A stretch of 64,000 nucleotides of DNA from Azospirillum sp. B21. GTDB taxonomy: Bacteria > Pseudomonadota > Alphaproteobacteria > Azospirillales > Azospirillaceae. The translations under genes were made by a program, and so were the position numbers. The stretch spans positions 372,001 to 436,000 of the forward strand of contig NZ_VTTO01000002.1 of assembly GCF_008364825.1 (NCBI RefSeq), given 5' to 3'. Shown here piece after piece: positions 33,562 through 43,190 of this stretch. The notes beneath the pieces were generated by a model. It was not told where the DNA came from, searched no databases, and worked only from the letters and a program-made list of their open reading frames with translations. Within the stretch, counting starts at the first letter, position 1. The number at the start of each line of letters is the position of its first letter.

Positions 33562-34734
33562 TCAATCGCCATGATAGGGATCCAGGGCGTCACGCAGTCC
33601 GTCGCCGAAGAAGTTGAAGGACAAGACTACCAGGATCACCGGCAGCATCGGCAATGACACCCATGGATAGGTTTCCACGGCCATCAAATTCTGGGCGTCG
33701 TTCAGCATCACCCCCCAGCTGGTCGCCGGCGGGCGCAGGCCCAGCCCCAGGAAGGACAGCGCCGTCTCGCCCAGGATCATCGCGGGGATCGACAGGGTGG
33801 CGCTGGCCAGCAGGTGGCTGGCGAAGTTGGGCAGCAGGTGGCGGCGAATGATCCGCGCCGGGCTTGCCCCCATCAGTTCCGCCGCCATGACGAAATCCTC
33901 CTCCCGCAACGCCAGGAAGCGGGAGCGCACGGCGCGGGCCAGCGACGGCCAGTCGAGCAGGCCCAGGATGACGGAGATGCAGAGGAACACCGTCACCGGG
34001 GACCATTGCGCCGGCACCGCGGCGGACAGCGCCAGCCACAGCGGCAGCTCCGGCAGGGATTTCAGGATCTCCGACAGGCGCTGGACCCCGGCGTCGATCC
34101 AGCCGCCGAAATATCCGGCCATGCCGCCCAGCGTGATGCCGATGACGAAGGACACGGCGATGCCCAGCAGCCCGACGGTCAGCGACAGCTGCGCCCCGAT
34201 GGCGAGACGCGACAGCATGTCCCGGCCCAGCCGGTCGGTGCCCAGCAGATGCAGCGTCGCCCCCGGCGGCGGGCAGACCAGCCGCATTTGCGCCTCCACC
34301 AGCCCCAGGAAACGGTAGGGCTTGCCGGGGCAGAAGAATTCCAGCGGCATCGGCCGGCTTTCGTCCGCCTCGTAGCGCCAGCGATAGTCCTTCAGGTCGG
34401 GCTGTCCGGTGGTCGGGTAGACGAAGGGGCCGATAAACTGCCCCTCGTGGAACAGGTGGATGCCCTGCGGCGGGGCGTAGAGATGCTCCACGTCGCGTTC
34501 GTTGGCGCCGTAGGGAACCAGGAAATCGACGAAGGGCAGGCTGAGGTAGGAGAGCCCGAGGAACAGCGCCCCCAGCACCGCCAGCCGGTGGCGCAGGAAT
34601 CGCCGCAGCATCAGCCGCCCGGTCGAGGCGCCGGGATCGAAGCGGGTCGCCGGGGCGTCCGATGCGGTCGGATCGGGATAGGGCCGGCTGTCGACGTAGT
34701 GGTCCCAGCCGCCGTTCTTGCCCTCACCCCTCAT
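33562..34734 (-). CDS. Peptide ABC transporter permease (DppC/YejE-like)
   Basis: The 390-residue membrane protein has a cytoplasmic N-terminus of about 45 residues, TM1 (LAVLGALFLGLSYLSLPF), and a large periplasmic loop of about 100 residues. GTDRLGRDMLSRLAIGAQLS then opens the permease domain, and the EAA-type loop is ELMGASPARIIRRHLLPN. The long loop resembles YejE-type permeases rather than short DppC. It imports peptides or similar solutes together with the neighbouring genes. ATG 34734 overlaps the upstream permease stop. Last gene of the operon. Confidence 0.88.
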   Translation of the reverse strand: MRGEGKNGGWDHYVDSRPYPDPTASDAPATRFDPGASTGRLMLRRFLRHRLAVLGALFLGLSYLSLPFVDFLVPYGANERDVEHLYAPPQGIHLFHEGQFIGPFVYPTTGQPDLKDYRWRYEADESRPMPLEFFCPGKPYRFLGLVEAQMRLVCPPPGATLHLLGTDRLGRDMLSRLAIGAQLSLTVGLLGIAVSFVIGITLGGMAGYFGGWIDAGVQRLSEILKSLPELPLWLALSAAVPAQWSPVTVFLCISVILGLLDWPSLARAVRSRFLALREEDFVMAAELMGASPARIIRRHLLPNFASHLLASATLSIPAMILGETALSFLGLGLRPPATSWGVMLNDAQNLMAVETYPWVSLPMLPVILVVLSFNFFGDGLRDALDPYHGD

Positions 34735-35762
34735 GATTGCGCCTTCCTTGCCTTGCCCAGCCGGATGCGGGGATCGAGCAGGGCCAGTGCGATGTCGGAG
34801 ATCAGCATGCCGACCAGCACCAGCAGCGAGATGAACATCAGGATGAAGCCCGACAGGAAGATGTCCTGCGCCCGCAGCGCCTCCAGCAGGGCCGGCCCGA
34901 TGGTGGGCAGGCTGAGCACGACGGAGATCAGCACCGACCCCGACACCAGCGACGGCAGCAGCGAGCCGATGTCGGAGACGAAGGGGTTCAGCGCCATGCG
35001 CAGCGGATAGCGGGTCAGCCGGCGCAGCGGCGGCACGCCCTTCGCCTTGGCGGTGACGACATAGGGCTTGCCCAGCTCGTCCAGCAGGTTGGCGCGCAGG
35101 CGGCGGACCATGGCGGCGGTGCCGGACAGGCCGATGACGATGGTGGGAACGATCAGGTGCTGCAGGATCGAGCCGAGCTTGGCCCAGCTCATCGGCTGGT
35201 TCTCGTACTGGGCGTCCACCAGCCCGCCGATCGGCAGGCCCAGCCATTTCTGCCCGTAATAGAGCAGGATCAGCGCCAGCAGGAAGTTGGGCGTCGCCAG
35301 CCCGATATAGCCGATGGTGGCGGCGAGGTAATCGACCCAGCTGTTGGCGCGGATGGCCGCCAGCGCCCCCAGCGGGAAGGAGACCAGATAGACGAACAGC
35401 ACCGCGGCGACGTTGAGGATGACGGTGAACCACAGGGTCTCGCCCACCACCTCCGCCACCGGCTTGTTGAACTCGAACGACCAGCCGAGGTCGCCCTGCA
35501 GCAGGCCGTTGAAACCGTTCGGCCCCGGCCACAGGCCGATCCAGACCAGATATTGCTCGGGCAGCGGCCGGTCCAGCGCATATTCACGGCGCAGGAACTC
35601 CGCCTTTGCCAGACCGGCTTCCTGGCCGGTGGCGCGCAGCTCCGCGATCTGGTTGGACAGATAGTCGCCGGGCGGCAGGTTGATGACGATGAAGATCACG
35701 ATCGACACCACGATCAGGGTCGGGATCATCACCAGCAGCCGGTGCAGGATAAAGCGCAGCAT
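34731..35762 (-). CDS. Peptide ABC transporter permease (DppB/YejB-like)
   Basis: The 343-residue protein has six membrane segments and opens MLRFILHRLLVMIPTLIVVS. It has the DppB-family P-L-P-E-Q-Y-L-V-W and GDLGWSFEFNKPV loop, and the EAA motif VVTAKAKGVPPLRRLTRYPLR (residues near 235). GGGGGAA lies before ATG 35762, 6 bases after the binding-protein stop codon. It pairs with the next gene to form the translocation pore. Confidence 0.9.
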   Translation of the reverse strand: MLRFILHRLLVMIPTLIVVSIVIFIVINLPPGDYLSNQIAELRATGQEAGLAKAEFLRREYALDRPLPEQYLVWIGLWPGPNGFNGLLQGDLGWSFEFNKPVAEVVGETLWFTVILNVAAVLFVYLVSFPLGALAAIRANSWVDYLAATIGYIGLATPNFLLALILLYYGQKWLGLPIGGLVDAQYENQPMSWAKLGSILQHLIVPTIVIGLSGTAAMVRRLRANLLDELGKPYVVTAKAKGVPPLRRLTRYPLRMALNPFVSDIGSLLPSLVSGSVLISVVLSLPTIGPALLEALRAQDIFLSGFILMFISLLVLVGMLISDIALALLDPRIRLGKARKAQS

Positions 35763-35768
35763 GGGCGG

Positions 35769-37868
35769 TCATTCCCCCCTGCGGTGGATGCCGGCCGGCT
35801 CGGGATCGGCCGGGCGGGCATCGGCGAAATAGAACTCGTCGGGCCGATAGATGCCGAGATAGGCGCCGGGATCCCACAGCCACAGCCCCTTGTCCGGCAC
35901 GTTGCGCAGGCGGTTGGCCACGGCGATCGGCTGCGGCGTCTTCGATACCACGCCGATGGCGAAGATCTGGTCGGCATGGATGTCGAGCATCGCCGACCAC
36001 AGGGCGCGCCGTTCGGTCTCGTCGGTGGTGTGGCGCCAGCGGCGGGCGAACTCCATCAGCTCCTGCGCGACCGGCAGGTCGATGGGCTCCCCCGCACTGC
36101 CGGAGGTCTGGTAATGCTGCCCCCATTTCGGCCAGCTGAAATTCTCCTGGGTCATCGGGGCCAGCTCCTCCGGACTGCTGTCTGGATCGGGAACGCCGTT
36201 GTCCCAGCCGCCCCACACCGCCATCATCGTCTGGCCGGCATAGACGCGGTTGCGCAGCACGTCGCGGTCCACCGTGCGCACCAGCAGCCGGACGCCGATG
36301 TCGCGCCAGGTCTCCGCGATGATCTGCAGCGCGTCGGCCACCTCCGGCTTCTCGCCGGCCGATTCCACGATCACCTCCAGCGGGCGGCCATCGGGCAGGT
36401 CGCGGTACAGCTCGCCGCGCTGGCGCTTCAGCCCGATCTCGTCGAGCAGAGCCGCAGCCTGTTTGGGGTCGTAGCCGGTCCACACGCCGGTGCGCTCCGC
36501 CTTGTAGAGCGGGCTTCCCGGCAGCACGTCCACGCCGCTTTCGCGCGCCAGCCCGAAGAAGAGCGAGCGGTTGATGATGCGCCGGTCGATGCCCATCGAC
36601 AGGGCGCGGCGGAAGCGGGGATCGCGCAGCAGGCCGCGCCAGACCGGGTCGTTGTAGTTCAGGTTGGGATAGAGCGCGATCTCCGCCGCCTTGCCCTCCG
36701 GCCACAGCAGGGTGCGGTAGTTGCCGCCCCCCTCCCCCGCCACCAGCACCGGCACCTGGGAGAAGGTCAGCCCTTCGGCCTGGAGGTCGGCCTTGCCGGT
36801 GGCCACCTGCGCCGGGATCAGCCCGCCTGCCATCACCGTCACGTCCAGCCCGTCGGTGTAGGGCAGCTGCATGCCGCGCGTGTCGAAGCGGTGGTAGTAG
36901 GGGTTGCGCTGGAACAGCAGATGGCTGCCGGTGCCCTTCGACATCGCCATCCAGGGCTGGAGGGTCGGTTCGTCCGGATTCTCCATGCGGAACATGTCGT
37001 CGCGCGCGTTGTGCAGGGCCGCCCAGTTGCGGACCTTGTACTTGGCGATCAGCGGCGCCAGCTCCGCCTCGCCGGTGTAGCGGGCGTGGAAGCGCTTCAG
37101 GTAATGGGCCGGCCGGTAGATGAAGGGCGGCCGGGCGGCGGCCAGCGTGGGCAGGAAATAGGGGTTCGGCTCCTCCCAGCGGAAGCGGGCGGTGACCGCG
37201 TCGGGAAAGCTGACCTGCGGCGGCTTGCCGTCCACCAGCATGAAGCGCGGCGGGCCGGACGGCGACAGCATCGGATCGTTGGCGATGTCCTCCCACCAGT
37301 AGCGGATGTCGTCGCTGGTGAAGGGGGCGCCGTCGGACCAGCGGTGGCCGGCCCGCAGGGTCAGGGTGAAGTCGCGCCCGTCGACGACCGTCACATCCTT
37401 CAGGATGTCGGGGACCAGCTCCCGCTTCTCGTCGTAGCCGACCAGCCGGGCATAGCCGTAGAGCACGGCGATGCGGCTGTTGCGCCGCTGGGTTATGAAG
37501 GTGCGGATCCAGCCGCCGGACCGGCCGAGGTCGCGTCCCTTGGCTGTCGGATCGACGATCAGCGGCTCTTCCGGCATGCGCTGGCGGACGGGGGGCAGCA
37601 GGCCGTAGGTGACCTCGTCGCGCAGGAGCGCCGGTTCCTGCGGGGTGAAGGCGGCGGCGGGGGTGGTGAAGAGGAGGAGGACTACTGCGGTCCACTTCCC
37701 TCTCCCCCCCGGGGAGAGGGTCAGGGTGAGGGGGATGCGCCGCAGGAGATTTGCAAGCATCTCGCCGCGCGTCCCCCTCACCCTTCCCACCGCAGAGCGG
37801 TGGGCCCCTTCCCTCTCCCCGGGGGGGAGAGGGTGATTCGAACCGGCGGGGCTAAAAACCGTCTTCAT
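35769..37868 (-). CDS. Peptide ABC transporter substrate-binding protein (SBP_bac_5) with REP in the N-terminus
   Basis: The 699-residue protein has the extracellular solute-binding family 5 pattern (HRWSDGAPFTSDDIRYWWED, FRRALSMGIDRRIINRSLFF). The start at 37868 overlaps the ATPase stop (ATGA), so it begins MKTVF, but the signal-peptide core KWTAVVLLLFTTPAAA appears only at about residues 58-73. Residues 12-57 are encoded by a REP element. Without it the N-terminus would be a normal signal peptide. An internal Met (MLANLLRR, about residue 37) might start translation and give a usable signal with an unusual n-region. The binding protein delivers peptides to the permeases. Confidence 0.85.
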   Translation of the reverse strand: MKTVFSPAGSNHPLPPGEREGAHRSAVGRVRGTRGEMLANLLRRIPLTLTLSPGGRGKWTAVVLLLFTTPAAAFTPQEPALLRDEVTYGLLPPVRQRMPEEPLIVDPTAKGRDLGRSGGWIRTFITQRRNSRIAVLYGYARLVGYDEKRELVPDILKDVTVVDGRDFTLTLRAGHRWSDGAPFTSDDIRYWWEDIANDPMLSPSGPPRFMLVDGKPPQVSFPDAVTARFRWEEPNPYFLPTLAAARPPFIYRPAHYLKRFHARYTGEAELAPLIAKYKVRNWAALHNARDDMFRMENPDEPTLQPWMAMSKGTGSHLLFQRNPYYHRFDTRGMQLPYTDGLDVTVMAGGLIPAQVATGKADLQAEGLTFSQVPVLVAGEGGGNYRTLLWPEGKAAEIALYPNLNYNDPVWRGLLRDPRFRRALSMGIDRRIINRSLFFGLARESGVDVLPGSPLYKAERTGVWTGYDPKQAAALLDEIGLKRQRGELYRDLPDGRPLEVIVESAGEKPEVADALQIIAETWRDIGVRLLVRTVDRDVLRNRVYAGQTMMAVWGGWDNGVPDPDSSPEELAPMTQENFSWPKWGQHYQTSGSAGEPIDLPVAQELMEFARRWRHTTDETERRALWSAMLDIHADQIFAIGVVSKTPQPIAVANRLRNVPDKGLWLWDPGAYLGIYRPDEFYFADARPADPEPAGIHRRGE
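37697..37834. repeat. REP/BIME-like paired palindrome, copy C (inside a signal-peptide region)
   Basis: The left palindrome is at 37697-37738 and the right half at 37772-37834. The right half is lengthened by a nested palindrome CCCACCGC-AGA-GCGGTGGG (37786-37804). It lies in frame in the 5' end of the peptide-binding protein gene. Confidence 0.85.
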
Positions 37869-39634
37869 GCCGCCCGCCTCGCGAAATGGCCCCTTACGAA
37901 ATGGCCGGGTGCCGCTTCCACCAGCGGGGGCGGGGCGCCGTCGGGGGTGGGGCGGAAGGGTTCGGGCCACAGGTCGGGCGCGCCGGCGCCGAGCGCCACG
38001 GTGGCGACGTCGATCGGGCGGCTGACATCCGGTTCGGGTGAGGCGGCGATCAGCGCGCGGGTGTAGGGATGCAGCGGGGCGGAGAACAGGACGGCGGGCG
38101 ATGCCTGCTCCATCACCCGGCCGGCGCGCATCACCGCGACGCGGTCGGCCAGCCGCGCCACCACCGCCAGATCGTGCGAGATGAACATCAGGCTGAGGCC
38201 GAGCCGTTGCTTGATCGATTCCAGCAGGTCGAGCACCTGCGCCTGCACCGACACGTCGAGCGCCGAGGTCGGCTCGTCGCAGATCAGCAGCTGCGGGTCG
38301 AGCGCCAGCGCGCGGGCGATGCCGATGCGCTGGCGCTGGCCGCCGGAGAAGGCATGGGGATAGCGGCAGGCCCAGGCGGGGTCGAGCCCGACCTGCGCCA
38401 TCAGCGCCCGCACCCGCTCGCGCCCCTCGCCGCGGCCGCAGACGCCGTGGATCGCCAGCGGCTCCGCGATGATCTCGCCGACGCTCATGCGGGGACTGAG
38501 GGAGGCATAGGGATCCTGGAACACCATCTGGGCACGGCGGCGGTAGGCGGTCAGCTCCGGCCCCGCGGCGGAAAGAAGGTCGAGCGGCGGCTGCCCGGCG
38601 GACGGCCGGAACAGCAGGCGGCCGCCGGGGTCCGGCCGCTCCGCCAGCATCGCAAGCCGCGCCATCGTCGTCTTGCCTGATCCTGACTCGCCGACGATGG
38701 CCAGCGTCTCCCCCCGTCGCACGGACAGGTCGATCCCGTCCAGCGCCCGCACGCGGGTGGAGCCGCGCTCATAGGTCTTGGCGACGTCGTGGAACTCCAG
38801 GATGGCGTCCTCCGCGCCCGAAGCGGGAATCGCGCAGGTCATCTCGGGGATGGAGGGGGCGGCGGCCATCAGCTTGCGGGTGTAGCCGTGCAGCGGCCGG
38901 CCCAGAACGTCGGCGCAGCAGCCGGACTCCATCACCCGGCCGGCGCGCATCACCACCACGGCGTCGGCCATGTTGGCGACCACGCCTAAGTCGTGGGTGA
39001 CCAGCAGCACGGCCATGCCGGTCTCCGCCTGCAGCTCCTTGATCAGCGCCAGCACCTGGGCCTGCAGGGTGACATCCAGCGCCGTGGTCGGCTCGTCGGC
39101 GATCAGCAGCTGCGGGCGCGCCACCATCGCCATGGCGATCATCGCCCGCTGGCGCAGGCCGCCCGACAGCTGGAACGGGTAGGAGCGGAAGGCGCGCTGC
39201 GGATCGGGGAAGCCCACCCGCTCGAACATGGCGAGGCACTGGTCGCGGGCGCTCCGGCGGTTGCAGTGGCCGTGCAGCCGCAGCACCTCCATGGTCTGGT
39301 CGCCGATGCTGTGGAGCGGCGACAGCGCGCTCATCGGTTCCTGGAAGATCATCGAGATGCGGCTGCCGCGGATGTCGCGCAGGCCCGACCGCGGCAGGCG
39401 CAGCAGGTCGACCGCCTCCGGCCCCCCGCCGAACAGGATGGAGCCGCCGGCCACCTCCGCCCCGCGGGGCAGGATGTCCAGGATGCTGCGGCAGGTCAGC
39501 GTCTTGCCGGATCCGGATTCGCCGACCAGCGCCACGCTCTGCCCCGCCCCGACCGAGAAGCCGACGCCGTCGACGACCGGACGGTCGACCGGCGCATTGC
39601 GGAAACGGATCGTCAGCCCCTCCACCTTCAGCAT
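37865..39634 (-). CDS. Peptide ABC transporter ATP-binding protein, fused DppD-DppF type
   Basis: The 589-residue protein carries two complete ABC ATPases. Domain 1 (about 1-265) has Walker [12 protein letters not shown], signature [12 protein letters not shown] and Walker [13 protein letters not shown]. Domain 2 (about 275-560) has [23 protein letters not shown] and [12 protein letters not shown]. Each is followed by an oligopeptide-type C-terminal motif ([11 protein letters not shown] and [11 protein letters not shown]). GGGAGAG precedes ATG 39634. It is the first gene of the four-gene importer operon and powers both permeases. Confidence 0.92.
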   Translation of the reverse strand: MLKVEGLTIRFRNAPVDRPVVDGVGFSVGAGQSVALVGESGSGKTLTCRSILDILPRGAEVAGGSILFGGGPEAVDLLRLPRSGLRDIRGSRISMIFQEPMSALSPLHSIGDQTMEVLRLHGHCNRRSARDQCLAMFERVGFPDPQRAFRSYPFQLSGGLRQRAMIAMAMVARPQLLIADEPTTALDVTLQAQVLALIKELQAETGMAVLLVTHDLGVVANMADAVVVMRAGRVMESGCCADVLGRPLHGYTRKLMAAAPSIPEMTCAIPASGAEDAILEFHDVAKTYERGSTRVRALDGIDLSVRRGETLAIVGESGSGKTTMARLAMLAERPDPGGRLLFRPSAGQPPLDLLSAAGPELTAYRRRAQMVFQDPYASLSPRMSVGEIIAEPLAIHGVCGRGEGRERVRALMAQVGLDPAWACRYPHAFSGGQRQRIGIARALALDPQLLICDEPTSALDVSVQAQVLDLLESIKQRLGLSLMFISHDLAVVARLADRVAVMRAGRVMEQASPAVLFSAPLHPYTRALIAASPEPDVSRPIDVATVALGAGAPDLWPEPFRPTPDGAPPPLVEAAPGHFVRGHFARRAA

Positions 39635-39683
39635 CTTGGCGCTCTCCCGCCTATTTTCCGAGGCCAGCCGCAATGCGCCGTTA

Positions 39684-39862
39684 TCCCCCTCTCCCCCCCG
39701 CTCTCGCGCAAACTTCGTTTGCGCTGACGCGACAGGCGGACCAGAGGTCCGCCGAAAGCGGGGAGAGGGTCGGGGTGAGGGGGAGGCATGGCGTGGCCAT
39801 CCCGAGAATCCTCGCTGTGCGCCCCCCTCACCCTAACCCTCTCCCCGGGGGGGAGAGGGGAT
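39684..39862. repeat. REP/BIME-like paired palindrome, copy D with nested hairpins
   Basis: The left palindrome (39684-39787) is split by a 60-base insert (39701-39760) holding two small hairpins: GCGCAAAC-TTC-GTTTGCGC (39706-39724) and GGCGGACC-AGA-GGTCCGCC (39735-39753). The right palindrome is 39820-39862. The element fills the gap between the ABC/cNMP gene and the importer operon. Confidence 0.85.
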
Positions 39863-39895
39863 GCTTGGCGTCCCTGCCCCATGGCGTTCATTTCG

Positions 39896-42800
39896 TCATG
39901 CTTCTGTTTCAGTACGGCTGTCGGCCTTGGTTTCTGCTGGCGTCGGGGTGGGCACCGAGCCGGCCGGTCCCTCGCTGGTCAGGCGCTTGCCGATCTGCTG
40001 GATCACCCGCATCGGCAGGTCCGGCACCGACGGCAGAAGCCGCAGCATCGCCGCACCGTCCAGCCGCAGCAGACGCAGGTCGGTGCGCGCCCGGATGGTG
40101 GAGAAGCGGCGGACGCCGGCCAGCAACTCCACCTCGCCGATCACCTCCGGCGGCTTGATGTAGGCGATGTGCAGCGGCGGCTGGTTGTCGGGCATCAGCC
40201 GCACCAACTCCGCCTCGCCTTCCGCCAGGACGAAGACGAATTCCGACGGCTCGCCGCTGCGGTAGATGAAGTCGCCGGCCGACACCGCCCGCCATTCCGA
40301 TGCCGCCAGCATGCGGCGCAGCACCGTTTCCGGCAGGTCGGAGAAGACGGGGGAGCGCGACAGCAGCCGCAGGGCGGGCTCGTCGGTGCCCTCCCCGTCT
40401 CCGGGCATGCTGTCCTCCTGCTGGTCGCCGCCGTTCTGGCCGCGCCGGACGAGCCGGCCGTCCTCCAGGTCGTAGATCGCATCGAAGGCCGGGTTGTCGG
40501 TGATCCGTTCCTCCAGCACGATCATCGTCATGGTCGGCAGGAGTTCCTTCATGCGCAGGAAGATGCGCAGCCGCTCTTCGGGGTCGTAGCTGTTGAGCGC
40601 CTGATAGATCACGAAGATGTCGGGCTTCTTCATCAGGCCGCGGATCAGCTGCACCCGCTGGCGCACGCTGATCGGCAGCAGGGAGCCGCCGATGCCGACC
40701 TCGCCCAGCGCCACCAGGATCAGCACGAAGGCGCGCGCGTCGGTCCGCTCCAGCGCCTCGTCCACCAATGCCCGCAGCTGCGTGATCGCGCGCGGATCCT
40801 CCGTTGTGATGCGGCCGAACAGCAGGTTGTCGATCACGTTCAGGCGCGGGTGGTAGAGATCCGGGTCGAAGACGGCGACCTTGTCGCGCAGCTCCTGCGG
40901 CATGTCGTCCAGCAGGCGGCGGCGGATCGCCATGATTGCCTCGCGTTCCGGCGGCGGGGCGAAATCCATGCCGTCGCGCTTGGGCACGATCATCAGGAAC
41001 ATGGTGGCGAACAGCAGCGTGTCCGCCTCCTGGTGGCGGCGCTGGGGCCGTTCGGACCGGCGCTTGAGGCGGGTGACGGCCTCCACCAATTCCTCGAACA
41101 GGGAGTCGTCGATGTGCGGGTAGCGCATGATCATGACGTCGCCGTCGGCGCTGTCGCGGTAGACGCTCACCACCCGCATGGCGAAACGCCGGCCCAGACG
41201 CACCGCGGAGTCCCACAGCCCGTGCGCCTCCATCAGGGCGCGGATGGTGGGGTCGCTGACCATGCGGGCGACGGTCAGCCGCTTGCCGTCCGGCAGGCCG
41301 AACAGCAGGTTCTCCGCCAGGCTGGCATAGGGGTTGAAGCGGTCGCGGTCGAAACGGGCCAGCAGCTTGTCCATCCCGCGTTCGCCGATGGCGTCGCGCA
41401 GCCAGTGGCGGGCGCGCAGAAGCGGCTGGGCGACGAAGGGATAGTCGTCGGGGTCGAACACCTCGCGCAGGCCGCGCTGGTAGACGGCGCCTTCGCCGCC
41501 GGTCGCCGCCAGACACTGCATGAACCAGGGCCGCAGGCTGGCCCAGTCGGTCGCGCCGATCATGGCGAAATCGGTCCAGATGCCTTCCATGCTGTCGGCG
41601 GAGTTGCCGGACGCCTCGGCCTCCACGATCTCGCGCCGGCGGGCGGGGCTCATGGTTTCCGGATCGTCGGGCGGCGGGCGATGGCGCAGCCCATAGGTGA
41701 TGTTCTGCATCATGCTGCCGGTGAACATGCGCGGTTCCGGGCTGGCATAGGCCATGCGGCGCCCAAGCAGGTCGAGCGGCAGCTGGTCCAGCGTCTGGTC
41801 GCCGATGGTGATGCGGCCGGAGGTCGGCGGCGACAGGCGCACCAGCACCTCGGCCAGACGGCGCAGCGCCAGCGCGTTGGTGCCGGCGATGCCGACCAGC
41901 GCGCCCGGCGGCACCTCCAGCGACAGCCGCTGCAGCATGCGGTCGCCGTATTCATTGGCCCAGGTCACCGCCTCCAGCCGCAGCGGGGCCTTCAGGTCGG
42001 CGGGCGTGGCGGGCGTCGACGGGCTCCAGTCGAACAGGAAGGGCGGAGAGAACTGGTCGGCGATCTGCTCGTACTTGATCTGGGCGTCGATCATGTTCTG
42101 GTAATAGTCGAGCAGCTCCTTCCAGGGGGCGGTCAGGTCCTTGAAGGCCGACAGCGCCGCCACCAGCGCGCCGATGGTCAGGTCGCCCTGCAGGACCAGA
42201 TAACCGCCGATGGAGAATAGGAAGAAGGGCGTGATCTGGTTGATGAAGTTGTTCAGGAACTTGACGAAATACTTGCGCTTGTAGATCTCCAGCCTGATCC
42301 AGTAGATGCTGCCGAGATATTGGGAGAATTCGGCCAGGACGTAGCGGATGGTGCCGTTGACGCGGACCTCGCGGACATTCTCCACGCTTTCGCCGATGCG
42401 TTCGGACAGCTGCCGGACCTTGCGAACCCGCTCCTTCCCCAGCAGCTTCACTTTGATCTGCAATTTGGGGATGATGTAGGCCTGAACCGGGATCAGCGCG
42501 ATCGACACCAGTCCGATGGTCGGCTGCTGGATGAACAGGAACAGCAGGATCGTCAGCATCGTGCCGCCCTGGTAGAGCGGCTGGGCGAAGGAATCGCCGA
42601 TGAAGCCGGCCAGCGGTTCGGTTTCCGACGCGACGGTGGAGATCAGCTCTCCCTGGCTGACCTTGGAGAAATGCGGCAGCGGGAAGCGCAGCATGCGGTC
42701 CAGCAGCATGAAGCGCAGCCGCCGCACCTGCCGTTCGCCGACAACCCCCTTGAAGGTGTTGATGCGCATCTTGAAGGCGCCGTTGGCCAGCACCAGCGCC

Positions 42801-43021
42801 AGGAAGGTGAAGCACAGCACCAGCAGATAGGTCACCGGACCCATGGTGACGCCCAGGATCTCGCGTTCCGGCTGGGGATCGGACAAGGCCCGGTTGATGA
42901 TGATCTTCGGCAGTTCCAGCGATGCGTAGAGCACCGGGAAGGACGCGATCGTCAACAGGGCGAGCAGGATCTGCTGTCGGCCGCTGTGCTTCCAAATGAA
43001 TTGAAAAATATTGCGGTCCAT
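39896..43021 (-). CDS. ABC exporter-like protein with degenerate ATPase and C-terminal cyclic-nucleotide-binding domain
   Basis: The 1041-residue protein has an ABC type-1 membrane domain (about 15-320, with six hydrophobic segments and a GESVENVREVRVNG coupling region). The ATPase part is about 500 residues and clearly degraded. The Walker A position reads GIAGTNALALR with no Gly-Lys-Ser/Thr. The signature position reads LPISVRQRVQL instead of LSGGQ, the Walker B position FVIYQALNSYDPEE, and the H-loop position VLEER. A cNMP-binding fold follows (about 885-1000, FIYRSGEPSEFVFVLAEGEA). It probably cannot hydrolyse ATP alone and may be a sensor or scaffold. ATG 43021 follows GAAGG. A methyltransferase gene lies 169 bases upstream. 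Confidence 0.8.
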   Translation of the reverse strand: MDRNIFQFIWKHSGRQQILLALLTIASFPVLYASLELPKIIINRALSDPQPEREILGVTMGPVTYLLVLCFTFLALVLANGAFKMRINTFKGVVGERQVRRLRFMLLDRMLRFPLPHFSKVSQGELISTVASETEPLAGFIGDSFAQPLYQGGTMLTILLFLFIQQPTIGLVSIALIPVQAYIIPKLQIKVKLLGKERVRKVRQLSERIGESVENVREVRVNGTIRYVLAEFSQYLGSIYWIRLEIYKRKYFVKFLNNFINQITPFFLFSIGGYLVLQGDLTIGALVAALSAFKDLTAPWKELLDYYQNMIDAQIKYEQIADQFSPPFLFDWSPSTPATPADLKAPLRLEAVTWANEYGDRMLQRLSLEVPPGALVGIAGTNALALRRLAEVLVRLSPPTSGRITIGDQTLDQLPLDLLGRRMAYASPEPRMFTGSMMQNITYGLRHRPPPDDPETMSPARRREIVEAEASGNSADSMEGIWTDFAMIGATDWASLRPWFMQCLAATGGEGAVYQRGLREVFDPDDYPFVAQPLLRARHWLRDAIGERGMDKLLARFDRDRFNPYASLAENLLFGLPDGKRLTVARMVSDPTIRALMEAHGLWDSAVRLGRRFAMRVVSVYRDSADGDVMIMRYPHIDDSLFEELVEAVTRLKRRSERPQRRHQEADTLLFATMFLMIVPKRDGMDFAPPPEREAIMAIRRRLLDDMPQELRDKVAVFDPDLYHPRLNVIDNLLFGRITTEDPRAITQLRALVDEALERTDARAFVLILVALGEVGIGGSLLPISVRQRVQLIRGLMKKPDIFVIYQALNSYDPEERLRIFLRMKELLPTMTMIVLEERITDNPAFDAIYDLEDGRLVRRGQNGGDQQEDSMPGDGEGTDEPALRLLSRSPVFSDLPETVLRRMLAASEWRAVSAGDFIYRSGEPSEFVFVLAEGEAELVRLMPDNQPPLHIAYIKPPEVIGEVELLAGVRRFSTIRARTDLRLLRLDGAAMLRLLPSVPDLPMRVIQQIGKRLTSEGPAGSVPTPTPAETKADSRTETEA

Positions 43022-43190
43022 CAAAGGCCTTCAGCGTCGCGACCGTCGTCCGCCCCCGCGGAGCCCGGCATGGGTGCCGGAGGCCTTACGGGCGGAAGGG
43101 ACTGAAGATTGGCGTCAGCCGGGCCGTTTTCCACTGCCGGCCTTATGCCTTCGCCCGGCATGCCTGCCCCCTGCATGGGCGCCGCACCGC

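Noticed and set aside
34737..38066. Plus-strand open frame of 1109 codons antisense to the peptide transporter genes
   Set aside because: It is Gln/Arg/Gly-rich with no domain; all three genes beneath it are conserved on the other strand.
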